Part shown: positions 56,337 to 64,000 of the stretch, piece by piece
Layout of the letters: every line of letters begins with the position of its first letter
How positions within the stretch are numbered: position 1 is the first letter of the stretch
Source: Cercis canadensis
Lineage: Eukaryota; Streptophyta; Magnoliopsida; Fabales; Fabaceae
Direction of reading: 5' to 3'
DNA length: 64,000 nucleotides
NCBI GenBank assembly: GCA_003255065.1
Contig: QAOA01005051.1
Location: 32,016 to 96,015, forward strand
The notes under the pieces: model-generated
What the model saw: only the letters and a program-made list of their open reading frames with translations
What the model was told of the DNA's origin: nothing
Databases searched by the model: none
Program-made: the position numbers and the translations under genes

Positions 56337-57000
56337 TGTTAGCCTCACAAGTCTCTGATCCTGTTCTGATGATAACAATAATTCCTTATTATTTCTAATC
56401 TGTGTTGTTTTCTTTCTCTGAGATCCTATTTAAAGTAGATTTGAAAAGAAGTCTTGCAGAACTTGTTCTTAAGAACTAGTTCTTGTTTTTGTGATAAGCT
56501 TCTAACCTTGCTGATGTGGACAAAGCTTGTCGAGGACTCTCCAGCCAAATTTAACCTTTTACAATCTACCTAAGAGTTGTGAATGAAAAGTTCCCTTTTG
56601 AAGTGACTATGGCAAAGTCATTGTTTCAAGGAAAAGTCTATCTACTTTTCTTACACAAAGTAAAACTTTTATGGACCAAAAGGACAAAAGCTTCTTTGAT
56701 TGATTGACAAGGTGTCAGTTGGTTGGTGGCTCCTCTTTTGCCTCCCTTTTGTCTTTCACGTGCACAAGAAAGCAAATAAAGCAAGGAGACTTCTATGGCT
56801 TCGGTCATGCATGAAGAGAAGTGAGAAGAAAATACTTTAGAGAGAAAAGAAAGTCATTGTTGAGAGCTTTGCTCTTCTTCTTCCTCTCTGTCATCTCCTC
56901 ATGCTTCAAGATTTTCATTGTAATATACCTACTTTGTAAGAGAGTTTCTTCTTTAGGGCTACACCAAAACAAGACTAGCCAACCTTCCCCCTCCAAGAGA
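56337..57000 (+). repeat. 3' LTR of SIRE-like copia element (3' boundary unclear)
   Basis: Starts TGTTAGCCTCACAAG. There is a second AAGAACTAGTTCTT palindrome at 56471-56484. No downstream copy or terminal CA with TSD could be fixed, so the end is approximate. Confidence 0.6.
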
Positions 57001-57650
57001 GAACTTAGGAAAAGACAAAACCAAATTCTGCAAGTACCACCCAGAGATAGGAGTATGTATATTACACCTCATTCTCATTGGTCTAAGCTTTGTTCTCTTG
57101 TTGTTATTTTATTTCATTTATTTGTTTTTTATTTTAGTTTTAAACAACAAAAAGAGAGGAAAAAGAAAATGGGAAGGTGGTTGAGCAAAGAAATTAAAAA
57201 ACAAATGGGAGAGAAGGAGAGCATCAAAAGAATGTAGAACTGAGAACGAAAAGGGAAAGGCCAAGCGAGTTCTAAGAACATAAAGCGTAGTGAATTTGCG
57301 AAGAGATAACATCTAGAGAGAAAGGAATTGCAGAAAAAAGGCATAAAAGAGAAAAGAAAAAGTTGAGCAAAGAAAGGGAGAGTACCATAGAGAAAGAGAG
57401 AGAACAGAAAGGCAAAATAAGAGAGATGCAAAGAAGAAAATAGAGATAAAAGAGTAAGGGTGTGTTTAAGTGAAAGGGAAGAGAAGGAAAGATGATGCAA
57501 TTGACAGTGAAAGCAAAGGAAGAGAGAGAGCAATAGAGAATGATAGAACAGAGAAAGGGAGTGTGCGATATAGTTGAGGGAGCTAGAACCAAGAAGGAGA
57601 GCTTGAGCATACAGAGGTTGAGTCACACAACTAAGAGAAGAGGATTGTTT
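57001..57650. other. Purine-rich low-complexity stretch, no gene
   Basis: The plus strand is GA-rich from about 57130 to 57610, which gives long leucine/phenylalanine/serine-rich open frames on the minus strand. These are compositional and not supported as genes. Confidence 0.6.
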
Positions 57651-59215
57651 TGCTTGGCTTTTCCATATTTCTTCATTGATTCACTTTCTTTCTTGTAATT
57701 GGTGAGTGATTTCTTTGGATATTATTGGTGATGCTTGGATGTATGGCATGAGTTGGAAGTTTAGGCAAGCCAAAGGGGCAAAAGACAAGCTTAGGACCTT
57801 TCTCTCATATGTTATTTATTTTTAATCTGGATGTAATTTAAATTCCTCCTCCCCCTAGACTAGAGATTAGGCTTGTAATAATTTTAATTAGGTCATGCAT
57901 CTTGCAATCATTTAGATATATATAATTTTTCCATGAGAAAGTCTATAGGCCTCTTACTTGTCATGGAAAGATAGGGCGGTTGGATCCAATATGGGATGGC
58001 CTTGCCTATCGAACCTAAGTAAGGATAAGCACCACTCCATAATGCTTTATGTGAGGAATGGGAGAAAGGACATAGGACGCACTAGAATATTTAATTATTT
58101 TCCTATAGAGATGTATGCTCTAGGATTTGCATCATGCATTGCAGGTTTACCTTTCTTGTTAGTTGCATAATATTTGCTCAAGGTTACACCCTTTAATAAG
58201 GACTCCTTGAACTTGGGCTAGAATTGAGATTAATCTATTTTCTGAAAATCTTTTTTCACAAAAATAGTTTCAAAGGAACTACACGGACTTTGATATGTAG
58301 TGGGTATGTAGGCACTCAAGGAGAAGTAAGTCAAGTCCACACTTCAAGTAACCTCCACAATCTATTTTAATTCCTCACGTTTATAAAGAAAACAAAAACT
58401 AAAGGCTCTTAGCCTCTTTTTTACTCTCCTTGGCTCTATGCCAAATCATTGTACCTGTTTTCTGGCTCTAAGCTACTATATCACTAAGTGCAGTCCATCT
58501 TTTACTTTCAAACCGTTTTTCAAAACCACATGGGCTCTTATTCCTCTTTGAGGATACATAGACACCTATATTTGTAGGGCAAACCCAATTTTGTAAATAT
58601 TTTATCTTCTCCCTTTTTTTAAACTTTTGATCATTCTCATCTTGTTCCTAGCTCATTTTCACCTAAGTCCACAAAGAAGAAGAAGAAGGCTTTATCTTCT
58701 CCCTTTTTTTAAACTTTTGATCATTCTCATATTGTTTCTAGCTCATTTTCACCCAAGTCCAAAAAAAAAAAAGGCTTTATGCCACCCAATAGCTCATAAA
58801 ACTCTTTACTTCTATTCGGAGAGGCATGGAAGCCAACTTGGGACAGTTTCTACATTTTCATTTATTATTTTGCTTATTTATCTGTACATATTCATGCTAG
58901 ATATTTAGGGATGAAAAAAATACATTGTTAGCCATAATTACATTTGCACAATTAATTTTGGATAATCATCTTGTAGACGAGTGTTATGAGATACCTAACT
59001 CATTCCTCACACACAATTGGACTCCCAAACACTCTTTGGTTTGCAGACCAAATATTTTTCAAAATCAAAAGGAGTTTTCTAATTGTTCCCCTATTTTCTT
59101 AATACAATTAGTGGCTACTCCAATTTTTTTTTGAAAGCTTTTCCTTTTTTTTTAGTCTGCCATTTGCATTGCGATGCCCTTCAGGTATGTTGTGATAGTT
59201 TGGTGACTCCAAGTT
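57651..59215 (+). repeat. Possible degenerate LTR of a Tat/Ogre-type element
   Basis: Blocks such as CTACACGGACTTTGATATG followed by GGGTATGTAGGCACTC (near 58280-58315) and TTTGGTGACTCC (near 59200) recall the 3' part of Tat-lineage LTRs. No second copy or interior is present. Tentative. Confidence 0.35.
58601..58774 (+). repeat. Tandem duplication, 90-bp unit, two copies
   Basis: 58601-58690 and 58691-58774 both run TTTATCTTCTCCC...AAGGC with several substitutions and a different A-rich end. There is no N between them, so this is probably a real duplication. Confidence 0.8.
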
Positions 59216-61004
59216 TCTCTAAAACTAACTCTTTTTTATTAACCGTCCGCTTAACAGCTACCCTTCGCATACATTGTGACACACCCCAATTCCCCACCCA
59301 AACTTCTCAATCTAGACTTAAGTAATCCATATTTTTGGTGTTAGTTCAAAGGTCATGAAAAATCAAGTGGCCAAGCATAATTCAAAATAATTACTGGCTT
59401 CTAAAATTTCTAAACAATGTTGTATAGAAAAATATTATTCCTTATAAACATTTTCCTCTCACACCCTTTATGCAATTTAGAGGGAACTATTTATTTTGAC
59501 TCATATTGGGTAATTTAGTTTTGCGTGAGCTCCACACTAGATATATTTACAATTTTTGAATTAATATTGATAGAGATTTTTCACGTAGACTCCTCCAATT
59601 TTAATTTAACTTGGCTAGCTATACAAGGATTTAACAATGTAAACAACTTTTACACAAGCAACAAACCGGAACATCTTTCCATGTATTGAAAAAAAGTTAC
59701 AATCACTTAAATACCTTAGTTACTTTGGCAATGCCACGGTTTCCTATTTGATGATAATGTATAAATTTTACATTGACAATGGATCAAATTTAAACTCATT
59801 ATGCAATAAATATGTGATTCAATTTTTAATTCTCTGAGTAACATTTTGAGGAAATGAAGAAACACACCATACAAAATAGTGGAGTATAAACATAATAAAG
59901 AGATATTAAAGTAAAAAGTTTAACTAAATGTATACCTTTATATACTTCTAATTTTTTTTTTTTGTTAGCATTTAATTATGTTGATTGAATGTGCCAGGTG
60001 TGCAATTGCTAATGTGTAAATATTACTCATATTCTTTTATTCTTCAAATCCTAATGTGTCATAAGGTCATTTAATTTTAGAACGACTAAGAATGATGACC
60101 TAAAAACTATTTAGGACTCTAAAGGAAACAAATAGTTAATGAATCAGTCAAAAATTTTGGGGCTATTCAATTTAAAAAGTGATTAATTTTTGTTAGGAGT
60201 CTTAAAAGTTTAAATACGTATGACAGTAAGAGAGCAATTATATTGATAAATTTTAGTCTGACTTTTTCTACGTCTCAAATTACTCACCAGTATGGGTTCA
60301 AAGTAAATTTAAGTTGCCCAAAACAACTTTAAGCAATGGGAGCAGTTAAAGCTGTACAGTGCAATTTAATTCAACCATACCACTGCTAGGTATCAAATAC
60401 GCGCTTCTTAATGTATTGCATCTCAAAGGGTGGGCATTTCTGTTGTTGAAGAGAATGAAATAATTTTTTTTCTCAGCTATTGCTTGTGAACATATTTGGC
60501 ATTGGCATAACAAATTTGAACACTGATATTACTCTGGATCCATATGCGTATTGTCTATAGGGTTAATAGAGTCTTTACAGCTCAGAAACAAGCTTGGAAA
60601 AAAGGCTTCTTATCTTGAGTATTTTTTTTTTATTTGTTTGTACTTTTGATTATGACTTTAGATTCGAACACAAAATCTACAAGTTTTGAGAACGACCTTA
60701 GTATCACTCAGTTACAAGTTATTTAATTACTTCTCATGTGCATTTGACAGTGCATGAGTTAGTCATGGGCTGGCTCNTACAAGTTTTGAGGACGACCTTA
60801 GTATCACTCAGTTACAAGTTATTTAATTACTTCTCATGTGCATTTGACAGTGCATGAGTTAGTCATGGGCTGGCTCGAGTTTTCATTCTTCATTACTATA
60901 TAAACTGTTTCCAGAGTGGTTGTGGACAATATTCAAAATTAAGGCTAACTAATTAAACAAATGTACTAATGGTTTCTTATAGTTTCGACTATTTTCTTTG
61001 AAAG
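59216..61004. other. AT-rich low-copy DNA, no gene seen
   Basis: No supported gene. 59465-59560 (GGGAACTATTTATTTTGACT...) weakly resembles the right arm of the MITE at 31017. 60678-60776 is repeated at 60778-60876 around an N (probable assembly overlap). Confidence 0.5.
60678..60876. other. 99-bp direct duplication around a single N (probable assembly artefact)
   Basis: The two copies differ at one site noticed (GAGAACG / GAGGACG), with N at 60777. Confidence 0.85.
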
Positions 61005-61288
61005 TGTAGATACCCAATATTTCGGCCCATAAGGTTTTAAGCCCATTGTTATCAAGCCCATGTCTGAAACCATTCCCTGGACCCTTTAAACCTGGGAATC
61101 TCCCTATAAATAGCAAGGGGGACAATACAAAAAAGGGGATCCTAATAAAAAAAACTCTTGTTTGATATTTGGATTATTACGAACTTAAGCATTGGAGCTC
61201 GGGTAATCACCCGACCTTCATCATACACCTTAGCAAGTGACCCCACTTAACCAGCCCCTCTCTATCAAGCCAAAATCAGGCATCGTCA
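61005..61288 (+). repeat. 5' LTR of element I (284 bp)
   Basis: TGTAGATACCC...GGCATCGTCA, ending 2 bp before the primer-binding site. Delimited by TG/CA and the primer site only, since the second LTR is outside. Confidence 0.8.
61105..61112 (+). promoter_or_regulatory. TATA box, element I LTR
   Basis: TATAAATAGCAAGG in the first third of the LTR. Confidence 0.65.
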
Positions 61289-61290
61289 TT

Positions 61291-61308
61291 TGGCGCCGTC
61301 TGTGGGAA
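61291..61308 (+). other. Primer-binding site of element I
   Basis: TGGCGCCGTCTGTGGGAA, common in plant Tat-lineage elements. I do not assign the tRNA. Confidence 0.8.
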
Positions 61309-61365
61309 ACTCTCCTTCCTTTTCCCCGAGAAACAAATTCATTGTACGATCCTGTTTTGTGCAAC

Positions 61366-62690
61366 ATGGACCCGATTCCCGAACTTGGAAACCCCCGCAC
61401 TAACTCGGAAACCACTCCTTCACCCACGAGACCCCCATTTCAGCCCGGCACTACCCGAAGACAGCCACCCCACCCCCTCGCCACACTTCTCATAGCCCAG
61501 AACCCCCCTGCGAAAACACAGATCAAGTAAACTCAGAAAAGGCCACTCTCTCCTTTTTACTCCGAGAAATCCAAACTCTCAAGCAAGAGCGGATGGCAGA
61601 CAAAGCAGAGATAGCGGAGTTAAAACAGCACGTTCAAAAAACCGACTCTTGGGTCGAAACTTCAATCCACAGAAACTCTCCTCTTCGCTTTCAAGAAACT
61701 CTTCAGGGAAAGCACCAGAAGAGTCAACATACAGAAGAAATTGAAGAAAGCCAATCTTCCTTTCAGTCCATCTGCCGAGGAGCACCCCCGCAAACATCTG
61801 CTCAGAGCCAACCCTCACAAGTTGTGGAGAGAAGGAACCGAGCTGCCAAACATCCTTTTGTAAAAGAAATCATGGTTTTCCCCTTGCCTCAGAATTTCAA
61901 ACAACCTCACCTCGACTCCTATGACGGTTCTACGGACCCTAGGGAACATCTGGAAAATTATAACTCGGTCATGCTTCTGGCTGGATCAGCAGAAGAAATC
62001 ATGTGCCAGGCTTTCCCTACCACCTTGCGTCGAGCAGCACTCCAGTGGTTTTCCAGCCTCCCGCCACATAGCATCTCAACTTTCGATCAACTCGCCGAGC
62101 TCTTCCAAGCTCGTTTCTCTACCAGCATGACTTACCAAAGATCCTCTGCTGTTCTGGCCACCTTGAAACAAGGAGAGAACGAGTCCTTAAAAGATTACAT
62201 GGACAGATACAACAAACTCTCCCTGCAAGTCTGCGACCTCACCGAAGCAGTGGCTATGCATGCCATCCAAGCAGGTCTACGACCTGGGCGCCTACTCGAA
62301 TATCTCACCCTTGACCCACCAGCAAGCCTATCTAACCTTCTGCTGAAGGTAGCCAAGCACATCAACCTCGAAGAAATATTAGGCCAGAATGAAATAAGCA
62401 AATCTCCTCGGGACAAGAAGGTCCAGGATGACAAAAAGCCCAAAAGAGAAAGATCTCCCACCCGACCTCGGTTCGACAGCTACACACCTTTGAATCAAAG
62501 TCGGGCCCGCGTTCTAGAGGAAATCTACCACACCAAGTTAGCTCATCTTCCACCTCCTAAAAAGACGGTAGGAGCCGAGAAAGACAAGTACTGCACTTTT
62601 CACTGAGGACGCGGTCATGATACCAACGACTGCCGACATCTGCAAAATGTCATAGAAGACCTCATTCAAAAAGGTTATCTACAAAAGTAT
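61366..62690 (+). pseudogene. gag of element I
   Basis: Likely start ATG at 61366 ('MDPIPELGNPRTNSE'). A frameshift near 61470 moves the reading to the frame of 'LREIQTLKQERMADKAEIAELKQHV' (coiled-coil-like). The Gag core spans about 61870-62370: 'PLPQNFKQPHLDSYDGSTDP', 'LRRAALQWFSSLPPHSI', 'LKQGENESLKDYMDRYN' and 'NLLLKVAKHINLEE'. The zinc-binding segment 'YCTFH*GRGHDTNDCRHLQ' (near 62590-62640) carries TGA at 62604, probably from CGA (Arg). Otherwise the frame is open. Gag forms the particle and binds RNA. Confidence 0.85.
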
Positions 62691-63551
62691 CGTGCTGAGA
62701 TCCCTACCTCCAACCAAAGGCCCCACAGAGAGTACCGACCAAGGAACCAATCTCCTCCCCATAGCCGCCCAACTCGCCCGGATCCGAATCCACAGGGAGA
62801 CAGAGCTCCAGGCAGGTTCCCTCCAAACTATCAGGAAAATCCAAGGCAAAATACTGCAGGGATCATCCATACCATTGCAGGTGGTTTCGCCGGTGGAGGA
62901 TACTCAAGGTCCTCTCAGAAAAGACATGAACGAGCTGCCCAAGAGTACCAAAGTGAAATATCCCACACCACCTTTGCCAAAAGAGCCAAGTCGCAGCCCA
63001 CCATTTCCTTCTCCGACGCCGACTATGGGATCATCGACCCAGAGCACGATGATCCCGTAGTTATCTCTTGCTTGATAGCCAACTATAAAGTCCAGAAAGT
63101 CTTGATAGATCAAGGAAGTTTGGCCGATGCCCTTTTCTACCACACTTACTCTCAACTCGGCCTTCCTACCTCAAACCTCAGCACTTATCCAGGAACTCTA
63201 GTCGGTTTCTCAGGACACCAAGTCAGCGTCAAAGGCACTATAACCCTACGGGCCACTCTCGGTGAATTCCCCAACTCCACAAGCGCCGACATTCGTTTCT
63301 TGGTCGTCGACTGCCCCTCTGCTTATAATGCCATTTTGGGACGACCTTCCCTCAATAGTATTGACGCCATCGTCTCAACCAAGCACCTCTTACTCAAATT
63401 CCCCACTACTTCGGGTAGTGTCGGTCAAGCACGGGGCGACCAGCTTCTCAGCAGAACCTGCTACAACATCAGTCTATCCATTGACTACTCCAAAAAGCCG
63501 GAAGACACCAGTAATAACTCCTCGACTCCCCTCGACGAGCTCGATAACTAA
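62691..63551 (+). pseudogene. Protease region of element I
   Basis: The frame continues in line with gag. 'VLIDQGSLADALFYHTYSQLG' holds the retropepsin active site in the form DQGS near 63100, and 'AYNAILGRPSLNSIDAIVST' is the ILGRP motif near 63330. TAA at 63549 ends the open stretch just before the reverse transcriptase region, in the same frame, so it is probably a nonsense mutation. Confidence 0.85.
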
Positions 63552-64000
63552 CCAAGTCAGGGGTCTCGACCCGAGCCAAAAGGCGACATGATCCCAGTCC
63601 AAGTAGGCCAACGGCCCGAGCAGACAGTAAAAGTGGGATCCGGCCTTCCTGCGCCTATCATAAAGAAATTGACCGACCTTCTGGTTGCCAATGCCGATCT
63701 ATTCGCGTGGACAGCGGCCGACATGCCAGGTATAAATCCCGATTTTATCTGCCATAAACTCTCTGTTCATGCAGGGGCCAAACCAGTCCGACAAAAGAAG
63801 CGGGTAGTGGGACCAGAGCGGCAAGCAGCAATCCAAGATGAAGTCGCCAAACTTTTAGACGCCGAGTTCATTCTGGAGGTACCCTACGCAACCTGGCTAG
63901 CCAACGTTGTCATGGTTAAGAAAGCTAACGGAAAATGGAGAATGTGCGTGGATTACTCCGACCTAAACAAATCATGTCCAAAAGACCCTTATCCCCTTCC
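63552..64000 (+). CDS. Reverse transcriptase (start) of element I, cut by window end
   Basis: Open to the window end: 'DMIPVQVGQ', 'LFAWTAADMPGINPDFICHKL', 'VRQKKRVVGPERQAAIQDEV', 'WLANVVMVKKANGKWRMCVDYSDLNKSCPKDPYPLP'. These are the connection segment and RT blocks 1-2 of a Tat-type gypsy polyprotein; catalytic Asp residues lie beyond the window. Same frame as the protease part. Confidence 0.88.

Larger units (their letters stand above)
61005..64000 (+). mobile_element. Gypsy LTR retrotransposon I (Tat-like), 5' part
   Basis: A short LTR, primer-binding site, gag, protease and start of reverse transcriptase in canonical order, running off the window. GC content is clearly higher than in its surroundings and it has fewer stops, so it is younger than its neighbours. 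The left flank GAAAG (61000-61004) would be the TSD; the other side is not visible. Confidence 0.88.

Noticed and set aside
57129..57626. 165-codon minus-strand frame rich in Leu, Phe, Ser
   Set aside because: Mirror of a GA-rich low-complexity stretch; no membrane protein family recognised.
1..64000. CRISPR array, bacterial operons, rRNA or tRNA genes
   Set aside because: No regularly spaced repeats, ribosome-binding sites or cloverleaf-forming sequences found; only tRNA-complementary primer sites and a SINE B-box.

Overview
This window is a stretch of plant nuclear DNA made almost entirely of transposable elements. I found no convincing host gene. The plant assignment rests on Athila/Tat-type gypsy elements with a TGGCGCCGTTGCCGGGGA primer-binding site (complementary to the 3' end of plant tRNA-Asp), a SIRE-like copia 3' end, a CACTA (En/Spm) transposase with plant Ptta-type exons, MULE-type inverted-repeat elements and a tRNA-type SINE. 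The species cannot be told. Nearly every coding region is broken by stops and frameshifts.

Layout. 1-8106: gypsy element A, with gag-protease only and its left LTR cut by the window edge. 8683-15880: complete minus-strand gypsy element B with a 5-bp target-site duplication (TSD), also gag-protease only. 15886-21256: low-copy DNA with a SINE, a 1.08-kb MULE-type element with long inverted repeats and a 9-bp TSD, and a small MITE. 21257-54667: a CACTA-derived locus that hosts a nest. One transposase exon is split by a composite unit (element C plus an inverted LTR of another family, G; 21944-29064). Another exon is split by a copia element (30048-53384). The copia gag is interrupted by a 5'-truncated Athila-like gypsy, F (about 32742-49277). 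The F integrase is interrupted in turn by gypsy element D (33686-43597). 54668-59215: fragments of a Tat-like gag, a SIRE-like 3' ORF and LTR, and possible LTR remnants. 61005-64000: the 5' part of a Tat-like gypsy element I (LTR, gag, protease, start of reverse transcriptase) running off the window.

Relations between the parts. A, B, C and D carry Gag and an aspartic protease but no reverse transcriptase, RNase H or integrase. They look like non-autonomous families that would need enzymes from an Athila-like relative such as F. Families A, B, C/D and F share a 3' non-coding module bounded by two hairpins. In the best copies the loop is AGGA and the hairpin is followed by an AAGTTTGGGGG-like polypurine tract; the two hairpins are always about 1.3-1.4 kb apart. 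The most unusual single structure is the C+G unit: two unrelated LTRs in opposite orientation lie inside one 5-bp TSD, and the empty site restores the transposase exon.

Assembly caution. Nine single-N positions are present. Six lie between direct duplications of 99 bp to 2.67 kb and look like unmerged contig overlaps; three lie in poly-A runs. These distort several coding regions and element lengths.
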